Made by a program: the position numbers and the translations under genes. A stretch of DNA of 35,577 bases from Acidimicrobiia bacterium (GTDB lineage: Bacteria > Actinomycetota > Acidimicrobiia > Spongiisociales > SHLN01). The DNA lies in NCBI GenBank assembly GCA_013002865.1, contig JABDLU010000145.1, forward strand, positions 1 to 35,577, in the 5' to 3' direction. Positions 14,245 to 22,532 of this stretch are shown here, piece after piece. Every line of letters begins with the position of its first letter. Within the stretch, counting starts at the first letter, position 1. Below the pieces are notes generated by a model. It was not told where the DNA came from. It was given only the letters and a program-made list of their open reading frames with translations, and searched no databases.

Positions 14245-17200
14245 GTGGACGACCTACGCATCCGAATGTTCGGTGGGCTCAGCCTCGAGGCCGGCGGCGA
14301 GCAGCTGCCACCGATTGCCTCCCGCACCGGCCGGTCTCTGCTGGCGTACCTGATCGCCCACCGCGCCACCGCCCCGGCCCGCGACTTGCTGGCGGGAATG
14401 TTCTGGCCCGACATGACCGAAACGCTGGCCCGGCGCCGCCTCAGTCATGCGCTGTGGCAGATCCAAAGCGTGCTGGGAGAGGCCGAGGGCCTCGACACCT
14501 ACGTCATCGCCAGTCCGACGACCATCCGGTTCAACACCGACGCCCGCGTATGGGTCGACGTCGACGAGTTTGATTCCATCGTTGCCCTGCTCAAAGCCTC
14601 CGGCCCGGCCGATCTCGACCGCCGGCCCGAGACCCTCGATCGGCTGATCCACGCCGTCCGGCTGTACACCGGTGACTTTCTGGCCGGCTACTACGACGAT
14701 TGGATCATGGTGGAGCAGGAGCGCCTCCGCCAGAACCTGTCTTCGGTTCTCAACCACATCGTGCGCCTCAGCAAGAGTTGGGGCGACTTCGACCAGGCGC
14801 TGCTGTACGCCCGCCGTCTCGCATTGCTCGATCCGCTCCACGAGGAAGCCCATCGAGAGGTGATGCGGCTCTGCTACCTGGTAGGCCGCCCCAATGACGC
14901 GCTCGCCCAGTACGACCGGTGCGCTTCCATCCTCGCCAGCGAGATGGGCGCCGAACCTGCCGCCGACACGACGGCGCTGCGCGACGAGATTGCGCTCGGC
15001 CGCCACGCTCCGATCGTGCCGCTCAGCGACGGCAGCCGATCACGGCTGTTCGAGGCCGACGGGGCACCCCTGGTCGGCCGGGCTCGACAGCGCCAGGACA
15101 TCATCGCCGGCATGGAGGATGCCCTCGCCGGCAGCGGCGGCATCGTGCTGGTTGAGGGCGACGGTGGCTCTGGCAAGACCCGACTGCTCACCGAAAGCGC
15201 CGAGGATGCCAACTGGCGGGGGCTGAGCGTGCTGTGGGGGGGAAGCGCCACCGCCGGGGTGACCCGGCCCTTCGAAGGTCTCCGCCAGGCGCTGGAGGAC
15301 GGGCTGACCGAACTGCGGGTTCACCAGCTGCGCGAGCGTATGGAATCGGTATGGCTGGCTGTGTTGGCGCCGCTGCTGCCTGCTCTGCAACGGTGGGCGC
15401 CCGACATCGAGCCCCTGCCGAAGCTGCGCGACGGCTCCGAAGAACGGGATCGGATGCGGGAAGCGTTTCATCGCATGTTCATTGCCCTGGCCGGGCTCAC
15501 TCCGACGATGCTGGTGCTCGACGACCTCCATCGCCTTGATGACGACACCCTGTGGGCCCTCGAGACGTTGGCGGTTGACGTGGTCGACACGCCGCTGCTC
15601 ATCTGCCTGGCCTATCGGCGCACCCCGCTGGAGAAACGCCGGGAAGAGTGGCAGGTGGTCAGACGGCTCGACCGGACCGGGCGCCGTACCAGGGTGATCC
15701 TGGAGCCCCTGTCGGTCACCGAGATCGGTGAGCTGGTTCGCAGAATCCTCCCCGAGAGCTCGACGAGCGCTCTCGTAACCCGCCTCCACCAGCACACCGG
15801 TGGGAATCCCCTATTCATTCTCGAAACGCTGCGAGCCATGCATGAGCGCCAGGTGAGCGACGCCCTGCGGCCTCCGACCGAAATCGAATCGATCGACCAG
15901 GACCTCCCGGTTTCCGACACCGTGTTCGATCTCATCTCGCGGCGACTCGGAACGCTCTCGCCTGAGGCCCGCCACGCAGTGTGGGCTCTGGCGGTCGCCG
16001 GATCCGCCATGGACATCGACGGCCTGGCCGAGGTGTGCAAGATGCCACGGCCTGCGGTGCTGGATGCCATCGACTCCCTCATCCAGGCCGGGATGGTCGG
16101 GACCCGGCGGGGCCGGTACGCCTTGTCCCACGACCAGCTGGGACGGGTCGCCTACGAGTCGATCGACCCGGCCGAGCGACCAGAACTCCACGCCCGCCTC
16201 GCCTGGTATCTCGAAGAGACCGGCGACGAGGACCCCGCCACGCTCGGCCACCACTTCCGGTTGGGTCGGGTTCCGGTCCGTGCCACCCACTACCTGGCCG
16301 AGGCCGGATCGCACGCGGCCCGTCTGAGCGCCTTCGCCAGCGCCCGCGACCGCTACTCGGAGGCGATCGAGCAGGGAAGACAGGCCGGAGTCGACGCCGC
16401 CACCATGGCAGACCTGCAACTCGCTCTGGAACGGGTGCTCGACGTCCTGGCCGATCGGGACGGTCAGCGGCGTCTCCTCGACGAGCTCACGTCGGCGAGG
16501 GGGCTGGCCGACGGTCTGCGGTCGGAGGTGATGCGCCGGCGCGCCCGCCTGCTGGCGGCGCTCTCGCAGCTGGAAGTTGCCGGTGACCTGGCGACGTCGG
16601 CGCTCGAGATCGACGAGGCCCGGGGTGACGACACCGGCCAGGCCGAAGATTTGCTCGTCCTCGGCACGATCTCACTGTGGCGCTCACAGCATCGCCGTGC
16701 CGAGGCCCACCTGCGGGCAGCCCTCGAGCTGGCGGAGGCCGGCGGCGACCTCGCCGCCGACATTGGCCACGTCCTGGGCGACGTGCTCATCGACAAGCAG
16801 GCGTTCGGCGATGCCGATCGATTTCTCACGACCGCGCAGACGATCTACGAGCGGACCGCCAACAAACGCGGACTGGCCGGAGTCGCCCGCTCGCAGGCCG
16901 TCCTCCACGGGGAGACTGGTGCCTACGAACTGGTCCGGCCCGCCCTCGATCGGGCAGACCGTATTTGCGTCGAGATCGGCTACCAGCATGGTGTGGCACT
17001 CAACGCCCTGAATCTCGGCTTCTTCTATCGCATCACCGGTCAGGCCGCCCGCGCACTGGAGCCGACCAGGCGCAGTCTCCACATCTTCGAATCGATGGCC
17101 AATCTCCGTGGCCGGGCGCTGGCCTTGGCCAACCTGGCCGATCTACTCCTCTACTTCGGTGATTCGGACGGTGCCCACGATCTGGCGTCTGAGGCGCTCA

Positions 17201-18072
17201 CCGTCTTCGAGATGCTCGACAACCGGCTGGGAGCGGCGTTGTGCCGGGGCACGCTGGCCAGCGTCGAGCGGCGACGGGGGCAGCGCGACGCTGCCATCGG
17301 CCACGTTGCGGCCGGCCTCCAACTGGCGGCCGGCGACGGGGGCACCAATGCCCGGTTTCAGTTGCAGCGGACTCGTGCGCACCTCCACCTGGACGACGGC
17401 GAGCTCGGAGATGGACTGGCGCTGGCGGAAGCGGCCTGGCAGGCGGCCGAGCGGGCCAACAAGAAGTGGCTGCAAATCGATCTGACCGTTCCCTTCGCCC
17501 GGGCGCTCGTGATGGTGGGCCGTCCTGAGGACGCGCTCGAGCTCACCGGGGTGATCGAGCCGTCGCCCCACGAGGCGGAATTGCTGTACTGGCGCATGGA
17601 GGCCCAACGGCACCTCGGAGACCACGAGGGAGCGTACGAAACGCTCGAGACAGCTCACGTCGCGGTGCAACGCCAGTTCGACGGGCTCCGCCCCGATGAG
17701 GTGACCCGCAGCCTCACGGCGGTGCCGGTCAACCGCCAGCTCGAGGCGGCCTGGCGGGCCGGCCGGCCGGACACGCAGGTCATTCAACTGGCCAGACTCG
17801 ATACTCCGACCGGGCGACCGATCGCGGTCGATGACCTCGTGGATGTGGCGTGGACGGTTCGGCACCCGCTCGATGGGTTGCTCCCGGAGGGCCCCGATCG
17901 GCGCAGACACCGTCTGCTCCGACTCGTCGCCGAAGCCGAGGCGGCCGGGGCCGCCCCCACGGTGGCCGACATTGCCGCTGCGCTGGACGTCAGCACCGCC
18001 ACGGCGCGCCGTGACATCGACGCTCTGCGAAGCCGGGGACACGGGATTTCAACCCGGGGACGGCGGCGGTGA
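14245..18072 (+). CDS. SARP/BTAD transcriptional activator with STAND-type NTPase, TPRs and C-terminal HTH
   Basis: This 1275-residue regulator is of AfsR/large-SARP type. Residues ~4-100 are an OmpR-like winged helix (IRMFGGLSLE...RRRLSHALWQIQ). Residues ~102-250 are the bacterial transcriptional activation domain (VDVDEFDSI...YTGDFLAGYYDDW...HEEAHREVMRLCYLVGRPNDALAQYDR). Residues ~275-520 are an AAA_16/STAND NTPase with Walker A GDGGSGKT (305-312) and Walker B MLVLDDLH (422-429). A helical region and TPR-like repeats run from ~690 to ~1160. The last ~65 residues add a DeoR-like HTH (TVADIAAALDVSTATARRDIDALRSRG), so DNA-binding modules sit at both ends. The GTG start lies seven bases after a TACGTT -10-like element, so the message may be nearly leaderless. 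TPR domains commonly sense peptides or proteins; the adjacent micropeptide is a candidate ligand. Confidence 0.9.
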   Translation: MDDLRIRMFGGLSLEAGGEQLPPIASRTGRSLLAYLIAHRATAPARDLLAGMFWPDMTETLARRRLSHALWQIQSVLGEAEGLDTYVIASPTTIRFNTDARVWVDVDEFDSIVALLKASGPADLDRRPETLDRLIHAVRLYTGDFLAGYYDDWIMVEQERLRQNLSSVLNHIVRLSKSWGDFDQALLYARRLALLDPLHEEAHREVMRLCYLVGRPNDALAQYDRCASILASEMGAEPAADTTALRDEIALGRHAPIVPLSDGSRSRLFEADGAPLVGRARQRQDIIAGMEDALAGSGGIVLVEGDGGSGKTRLLTESAEDANWRGLSVLWGGSATAGVTRPFEGLRQALEDGLTELRVHQLRERMESVWLAVLAPLLPALQRWAPDIEPLPKLRDGSEERDRMREAFHRMFIALAGLTPTMLVLDDLHRLDDDTLWALETLAVDVVDTPLLICLAYRRTPLEKRREEWQVVRRLDRTGRRTRVILEPLSVTEIGELVRRILPESSTSALVTRLHQHTGGNPLFILETLRAMHERQVSDALRPPTEIESIDQDLPVSDTVFDLISRRLGTLSPEARHAVWALAVAGSAMDIDGLAEVCKMPRPAVLDAIDSLIQAGMVGTRRGRYALSHDQLGRVAYESIDPAERPELHARLAWYLEETGDEDPATLGHHFRLGRVPVRATHYLAEAGSHAARLSAFASARDRYSEAIEQGRQAGVDAATMADLQLALERVLDVLADRDGQRRLLDELTSARGLADGLRSEVMRRRARLLAALSQLEVAGDLATSALEIDEARGDDTGQAEDLLVLGTISLWRSQHRRAEAHLRAALELAEAGGDLAADIGHVLGDVLIDKQAFGDADRFLTTAQTIYERTANKRGLAGVARSQAVLHGETGAYELVRPALDRADRICVEIGYQHGVALNALNLGFFYRITGQAARALEPTRRSLHIFESMANLRGRALALANLADLLLYFGDSDGAHDLASEALTVFEMLDNRLGAALCRGTLASVERRRGQRDAAIGHVAAGLQLAAGDGGTNARFQLQRTRAHLHLDDGELGDGLALAEAAWQAAERANKKWLQIDLTVPFARALVMVGRPEDALELTGVIEPSPHEAELLYWRMEAQRHLGDHEGAYETLETAHVAVQRQFDGLRPDEVTRSLTAVPVNRQLEAAWRAGRPDTQVIQLARLDTPTGRPIAVDDLVDVAWTVRHPLDGLLPEGPDRRRHRLLRLVAEAEAAGAAPTVADIAAALDVSTATARRDIDALRSRGHGISTRGRRR

Positions 18073-18104
18073 GCGCAAGGTAGCGGCCGGCGACCGGACG
18101 ACTG

Positions 18105-18136
18105 AGACACCCCGCAGACACCGGTGTGAGATACCT
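18105..18136 (+). promoter_or_regulatory. SARP-type promoter: 7-bp direct repeats with 11-bp period
   Basis: AGACACC occurs at 18105-18111 and again at 18116-18122, separated by exactly four bases. A -10-like GATACC(T) starts about 7-8 bases after the second copy, at 18130. Heptameric direct repeats with an 11-bp period placed about 8 bp before the -10 are the known architecture of SARP-activated promoters such as ActII-ORF4 targets. A weaker third copy, AGATACC, overlaps the -10. The palindrome ACACCGGTGT (18118-18127) lies across the same region. The promoter would drive the micropeptide gene. Confidence 0.55.
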
Positions 18137-18166
18137 CCCTGACCAACAACCTGGAAAGGGAGTCCA

Positions 18167-18259
18167 ATGCGTACCCGGATCTATGCCTTCGCCCTCAGCC
18201 TCATGACATTCCTGGCCGTCTCAGCACCAGCACTCGCCGACGCCAACTGGGGCAACTGA
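18167..18259 (+). CDS. 30-aa secreted micropeptide, candidate signalling peptide
   Basis: This gene is too short for the ORF track. It encodes 30 residues: Met-Arg-Thr-Arg, a hydrophobic core (IYAFALSLMTFLAVSA) and a signal-peptidase I site, A-L-A. That leaves a predicted mature product of only six residues, DANWGN. A strong ribosome-binding site (GGAAAGGGAG) lies 4-5 bases before the ATG. A SARP-type direct-repeat promoter lies upstream, and a hairpin starts 14 bp after the stop. It begins 94 bp after the SARP-NTPase-TPR regulator on the same strand. I infer an exported peptide controlled by, and perhaps sensed by, that regulator, like the tiny pro-peptides beside RRNPP regulators. It could instead be a remnant signal peptide of a truncated gene, but the RBS, promoter and terminator argue for an intact unit. 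Confidence 0.6.
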   Translation: MRTRIYAFALSLMTFLAVSAPALADANWGN

Positions 18260-18273
18260 CACTCCACTAGATC

Positions 18274-18290
18274 TCCCCGTTCAGCGGGGA
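18274..18290 (+). terminator. short GC hairpin after the micropeptide
   Basis: TCCCCG pairs with CGGGGA around a TTCAG loop, 14 bases after the micropeptide stop. It is followed by an A-rich AGAAAGG rather than a T-tract on this strand. It may be a weak terminator or an RNA 3' stabiliser. Confidence 0.4.
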
Positions 18291-18295
18291 AGAAA

Positions 18296-18361
18296 GGCGG
18301 CGGGGTACCTCGCTCCCCGAGGACATGTACCGGTGTCCCCTCGGCGGAGCGAGGAGCCGCC
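18296..18361. terminator. long imperfect hairpin between convergent genes
   Basis: Three paired blocks form one long stem: GGCGGC/GCCGCC, CCTCGCTCC/GGAGCGAGG and CCGAGG/CCTCGG, with a small internal loop and an inner ACA/TGT. It is followed on the plus strand by TTTCTTATT, so it can serve as an intrinsic terminator for the SARP/micropeptide unit. It also lies just past the stop of the convergent membrane protein gene. Its size suggests it may also be a dispersed palindromic element. Confidence 0.6.
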
Positions 18362-18367
18362 ACTTTC

Positions 18368-19396
18368 TTATTCGCCGACCCGCCAATCGCCCCGCGAACG
18401 CCAGACCACAAAGGCGATGGCCCCGAGCGGCACCTGCAGCAGATAGCTGAGCGCCCGATAGATGAGCACGGCCGCCACCACCAGTTCCTCATCCCCTCCT
18501 GCGACCACCAGCGCCGTCGTGTAGCCCACCTCGACGACACCCAACCCGCCCGGCGTGATCGGCACCGCAGCCACCAGCCGCACCAGCGCAAAGACCGCCA
18601 GCGCTTCAGCTCCCGTCACGTCGATCGCCGATATGCCCATGTGGCGGAGGGACAGCACCAGCAGGGCATAGAGAGACAGGTGGCTGACAATGGTGGAGAG
18701 CGATATCCAATGCCAGCGGCGCCTCAGCAAGTCGATGCTTTGCTCCCGGAATGTCACCAACCGGTCACCCCACCCGTCGTAGGGGCCGCGCCGGAACCGG
18801 CGGCCCACTGACGTAGCGATTCGCCCGAGCCGATCGCCGGTTTGATACGCCACCGACTCGCGAGCCAGCGCCAGCACCAGCACGCCGATCGCCGCCAGCA
18901 GGATGATCAGGCCCGTTATGGCGGCCGATTGCAGCGCGGCGTTGCCTTTGCCCTGGAACGACAGGATGGCGAACGCCACGATCGGCAGGCCCAGCTTCAC
19001 GAACGTGTTCCACAGGCCCGTGACCACGGCGGCAATGGCGATCGACCCCGATTCGAAGCCGAAGCTGGAGAACATGCTGTAGGTGATGCCGACCCCAACG
19101 GCACTGCCGGCCGGCAGGGTGTTGGTCACAGCCGTCGAGATCTGCCCAACGACAAAGGCCCGTCCCAGCGTGAGCCCGGGCAGCGCCGACATGATCACCA
19201 GTTGATACGTGAAGATGTTCCAGGCCGCCAGCGCCAGCAGACTGCCGGATTCGAGCCACGTGAGAGTCTGAATCGCCTCCCAGACTTCACCGACGTTGGC
19301 GATGGCCGGCAGCACGCCGACGAGCAGGCCAACCGCCACGGCCAGCGAGGCACCAACCCCGAACCATCTCCGCCAACCGGCCCGGGAACGCGCCAT
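18368..19396 (-). CDS. LPG synthase-type TM-domain / UPF0104 membrane protein
   Basis: This 342-residue integral membrane protein has about eight hydrophobic segments. It matches the lysylphosphatidylglycerol synthetase transmembrane (LPG_synthase_TM, UPF0104) family, with the C-terminal signature AAVPITPGGLGVVEVGYTTAL and the earlier NTLPAGSAVGVGITYSMFSSFGF. It lacks the cytosolic aminoacyl-transferase half of MprF, so it is the flippase-like half alone. Proteins of this kind are thought to move or handle lipids in the membrane; the substrate is unknown. It begins 4 bp after the M20 peptidase stop on the same strand, so the two are co-transcribed, and ends at a bidirectional hairpin. Confidence 0.85.
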   Translation of the reverse strand: MARSRAGWRRWFGVGASLAVAVGLLVGVLPAIANVGEVWEAIQTLTWLESGSLLALAAWNIFTYQLVIMSALPGLTLGRAFVVGQISTAVTNTLPAGSAVGVGITYSMFSSFGFESGSIAIAAVVTGLWNTFVKLGLPIVAFAILSFQGKGNAALQSAAITGLIILLAAIGVLVLALARESVAYQTGDRLGRIATSVGRRFRRGPYDGWGDRLVTFREQSIDLLRRRWHWISLSTIVSHLSLYALLVLSLRHMGISAIDVTGAEALAVFALVRLVAAVPITPGGLGVVEVGYTTALVVAGGDEELVVAAVLIYRALSYLLQVPLGAIAFVVWRSRGDWRVGE

Positions 19397-19400
19397 CGGG

Positions 19401-20732
19401 CTACGGGTTGCCGAGTTCGGCCAGGGCGATCGCCTCGGCCACCGCGCCCCGCTGCAACTCGCTCAGATCGAGGCTCTCGTCCGGGCCGTGCGCACGGCTG
19501 CGGTGATCGCCCACGCCCATCAGCACCATCTCGGCGTCCGGATAGGCCCCCGCCAGCGCCGCTACGAAGGGAATCGATCCACCGACGCCGACCTCGACCG
19601 GCTCTCGATTCCAGGCGTGGCGGAATCCCTCCCGGAACGCCCGGTAACCGGGACCACCGGTCTCGAGGGCGAACGGGTGGCCGATCGAGCCCCGCGTAAC
19701 ACGAACCTCCGCCCCCCACGGTGCTCGGGAGACGAGATGGTCGCGCAAAGCCTCGAAGGCGTCTTCGGGATCCTGACCGGGTGCCAGCCGCAGGCTGATC
19801 TTGGCTCGAGCCACCGGAACGAGCGCGTTGACGGCCTCGGCGATCCGGGGCGCATCGATCGCCAGCACCGACAGAGCCGGCTGCTGCCACAGCCGCGATG
19901 TCAGCGAGCCGTGCCCGATCAGCTCGAGCGTGTCGTGCGCCGCCACCTCCGCACGCAACTGTTCTTCGCTGAGGTCGAGGGGGTCGGCGTCGCCGGCGAC
20001 CAGACGGGCGACCGCCACCCGGCCGGCGTCGTCGTGCAGGGTTGCGAGCAGCCGCGCCAGCACGGTCAACGCGTCGGGAAACACGCCGCCGTACGAGCCG
20101 CTGTGCACTGCGTGGCGCTTGGTGCGGACCTCCACGACACAGTCGACCAGGCCCCGGAGGGAGGTCGTGAACGACGGAAGCCCGGTTCGGAAGTTGCCGG
20201 TGTCGGCCACAACGATCACGTCGGCTGCCAAGTCGGTTCCGTGCTGTTCGAGCAGCAACTCGAGATGCGGCGACCCGCATTCCTCCTCGCCCTCGATGAA
20301 GATTTTGATCGCGACGGGATAGGGCGGCCCGAGCGCCTCGAGCGCGGCCGCATGAAGGACCACCCCGGACTTGTCGTCCGAGGAGCCCCGGGCGTAGAGC
20401 CGGCCGTCGCGCTCGACCGGCTCGAACGGGTCGGTAGTCCAGCCCTCCCCGGCCGGCTGGACATCGTGGTGGGCGTACAACAGCACCGTGGGACCGTCCG
20501 CCGGACCGGGCAGGTCGGCGAACACCGCAGGCGGCGCCCCGCCCGGCTCGAGGAGCCTGACTCCGGTCAACCCGCTCGCCTCGTACATGCCCGCCACCGC
20601 CTCGGCGGACCGGCGAAGCGGCGCCGGATCGAACCCGGGAGCGCTCACCGACGGGATCCGGACGAGATCCTCCAGCCGGGAGCGGGTGACGGGGAACCGG
20701 TCGGCGATCGACGCCGCGAGCTGCTCATGCAT
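19401..20732 (-). CDS. M20 family metallopeptidase (dipeptidase-like)
   Basis: This 443-residue di-zinc hydrolase of the M20/M28 clan is closest to the CNDP-type dipeptidases. Metal and catalytic motifs are in order: LYAHHDVQP (zinc ligand His and the Asp), YARGSSDDKSG (bridging Asp), IEGEEECGS (catalytic Glu and ligand Glu), VVADTGN (ligand Asp) and the C-terminal GVGDHRSRAHGPDES (ligand His). The dimerisation lid lies between residues ~200 and ~310, including RTKRHAVHSGSYGG. No signal peptide is seen, so it is cytosolic and likely cleaves small peptides. The substrate cannot be assigned. It is the first gene of a two-gene unit with the membrane protein and is divergent from the antiporter, 76 bp away. 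Confidence 0.9.
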   Translation of the reverse strand: MHEQLAASIADRFPVTRSRLEDLVRIPSVSAPGFDPAPLRRSAEAVAGMYEASGLTGVRLLEPGGAPPAVFADLPGPADGPTVLLYAHHDVQPAGEGWTTDPFEPVERDGRLYARGSSDDKSGVVLHAAALEALGPPYPVAIKIFIEGEEECGSPHLELLLEQHGTDLAADVIVVADTGNFRTGLPSFTTSLRGLVDCVVEVRTKRHAVHSGSYGGVFPDALTVLARLLATLHDDAGRVAVARLVAGDADPLDLSEEQLRAEVAAHDTLELIGHGSLTSRLWQQPALSVLAIDAPRIAEAVNALVPVARAKISLRLAPGQDPEDAFEALRDHLVSRAPWGAEVRVTRGSIGHPFALETGGPGYRAFREGFRHAWNREPVEVGVGGSIPFVAALAGAYPDAEMVLMGVGDHRSRAHGPDESLDLSELQRGAVAEAIALAELGNP

Positions 20733-20808
20733 AGCGCGAGGCTATCAAAGCGCCCCCGACCCACCGCCGCCTAGGGTGCGGACTTGCAACCCGGATAGGA
20801 GAACGGCG

Positions 20809-22062
20809 GTGGAGTTCTGGGAAATCACCCTCATTGCCGGGTTCGTCCTTGCCTACGCCCTCGTGTCCAAGCGACTCGAGACCACGCCGCTCACCGGACC
20901 GATGGTGTTCGTCGGCTTCGGGCTCCTGATCGGTGCAGGCGGCCTGGACCTCACCGAGATCGGGATGGACGAGGCGGCCGTCCGCACCCTGGCGGAGGCC
21001 ACTCTGGTCTTGCTGCTGTTCACCGACGCCATTCGCATTGATCTCCGTCGGCTCCGCAACCAAATCGAGCTGCCGGCCCGCCTGCTCGGCATCGGGCTCC
21101 CCCTCACGGTCATCCTGGGAACTCTCGTCGCCCTGGCCGTGTTCCCCGACCTGGCTGTGTGGGAGGCGGCGCTGCTGGCGGCCATTCTCTCCCCCACCGA
21201 TGCTGCTCTGGGACACGCCGTGGTCGCCAATCCGCGGGTCCCGGTGCGCATCCGCCAGGCACTCAACGTGGAGAGTGGCCTGAACGACGGGATCATGTTG
21301 CCCGTCATCACCCTGTTCCTCGCCCTGGCGGCGGTCGGAATCGACCTGGAGACGCCGGGCTTTTGGACCGAGTTCGTCGCCAAGCAGATCGGGTTTGGGA
21401 TGGCAGCCGGGGTCGTCGCCGGCTACGGCGGCGGCCGGCTGATTCGGGAGTTTGCCGGCCGGGATTGGATGGACGGGGCATTCCGGCAACTGGCCACCCT
21501 GGCGGTCGGCGTCGGCTCGTTCGCCCTGGCCGAAGCGCTGCACGGCAACGGGTTCGTCGCAGCGTTCGTCGCCGGCCTGGCGTTCGGGGCAGCCGCTCGC
21601 GAGCACTGCGATGGGGTGTACGACTTCGCCGAAGACGAAGGCCAGTTGCTCGCCCTGCTGACCTTCCTGTTCTTCGGGACGTCGCTGGCGGGACCGGCCC
21701 TGAATGCGCTCACCGTCGAGATTGCTCTCTACGCCGTTCTGAGCCTCACCGTGATCCGGATGGGTCCGGTGGCGCTCAGCCTGGTTGGTGCGCGGCTAAA
21801 GGTGCCGACGGTGGCCTACGTGGGATGGTTCGGCCCCCGCGGGCTGGCCTCCATCCTGTTCGGCCTGTTCATCCTCGAAGAGGCCGAGCTTCCGGTTGCC
21901 GACGAGCTATTCCTCACCGTGATCTGGACGGTGGTGCTCTCGGTAGCCCTGCACGGAGCTACGTCGGTATGGCTGTCGGAGCGCTACGCGTCGTGGTTCG
22001 CCGTGCACGGACGCAAGAACATGGAAGAAGCGGCGGAGGTCGACGAAATGCCAACGCGCTAG
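20809..22062 (+). CDS. NhaP-type cation:proton antiporter (CPA1 family)
   Basis: This 417-residue membrane protein has about 12 hydrophobic helices and belongs to the Na+(K+)/H+ exchanger superfamily. The CPA1-typical transport core is visible in LLFTDAIRIDLRRLR, AALLAAILSPTDAALGHAVV (the discontinuous-helix TD motif) and NVESGLNDGIMLPV (the conserved acidic ND/ESG helix), followed by FFGTSLAGPALN and GWFGPRGLASILFGL. It exchanges monovalent cations for protons to control pH and salt. I start it at GTG 20809, which has AGGAGA just upstream; the track ORF extends antisense to the peptidase. There is no C-terminal TrkA domain. It is convergent with infA, 45 bp away. Confidence 0.9.
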   Translation: MEFWEITLIAGFVLAYALVSKRLETTPLTGPMVFVGFGLLIGAGGLDLTEIGMDEAAVRTLAEATLVLLLFTDAIRIDLRRLRNQIELPARLLGIGLPLTVILGTLVALAVFPDLAVWEAALLAAILSPTDAALGHAVVANPRVPVRIRQALNVESGLNDGIMLPVITLFLALAAVGIDLETPGFWTEFVAKQIGFGMAAGVVAGYGGGRLIREFAGRDWMDGAFRQLATLAVGVGSFALAEALHGNGFVAAFVAGLAFGAAAREHCDGVYDFAEDEGQLLALLTFLFFGTSLAGPALNALTVEIALYAVLSLTVIRMGPVALSLVGARLKVPTVAYVGWFGPRGLASILFGLFILEEAELPVADELFLTVIWTVVLSVALHGATSVWLSERYASWFAVHGRKNMEEAAEVDEMPTR

Positions 22063-22107
22063 TGGCCGGGGCATAGGCCTCGTGCGGCCGATCAAGCGGC
22101 TGCCGCG

Positions 22108-22332
22108 CTAGCGGTAGCGCCAGACGATGCGACCCTTGGTTGGATCGTAGGTTGAGACCTCGAGCTCCACGCGATCGCCGGGAAGAATCTTGATCAGGCG
22201 GCCGCGTCGCATCTTGCCGGCGGCGCGGGCCATCACTTCATGACCGGAGTCGAGCCGGACCCGGAAACTGGCGTTGCGCAGCGTGGCGACCACCTCGCCC
22301 TGGGCTCTGAATACGTCGTCTGATGTTGCCAT
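22108..22332 (-). CDS. infA: translation initiation factor IF-1 (divergent, solitary)
   Basis: This 74-residue OB-fold protein has the IF-1 signature: GEVVATLRNASFRVRLDSGHEV, AGKMRRGRLIKILPGDRVELEVSTYDPTKGRIVWRYR. IF-1 binds the A site of the 30S subunit with IF-2 and IF-3 during initiation. The sequence departs from the common bacterial form (PNAMFRVEL, HISGKMR.NYIRIL), with an extra Arg-rich stretch at MRRGRLIK. It is not in a ribosomal-protein operon with rpmJ or rpsM. It may be a second IF-1 paralogue or a relocated only copy. It stands alone between the antiporter (convergent) and an 82-residue gene (divergent). Confidence 0.9.
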   Translation of the reverse strand: MATSDDVFRAQGEVVATLRNASFRVRLDSGHEVMARAAGKMRRGRLIKILPGDRVELEVSTYDPTKGRIVWRYR

Positions 22333-22532
22333 GGTGTTTCACCGTGTGGGAACCGGCGGCTGCCACCTCCCACCCTGTATCGATAGTGCCGGGCTCGAGC
22401 GCTGGACGCCTCCCGTGGCGGGCGTCCTACAAGAGCAGGACGGTCGACGGGAGAACGGGCCGAGGCGCGAGCCTCGTCGTCAGGATAGCCGACCAGCCGC
22501 CCAAGGCCGCTGCTTCACGGTATCGTCACGAC

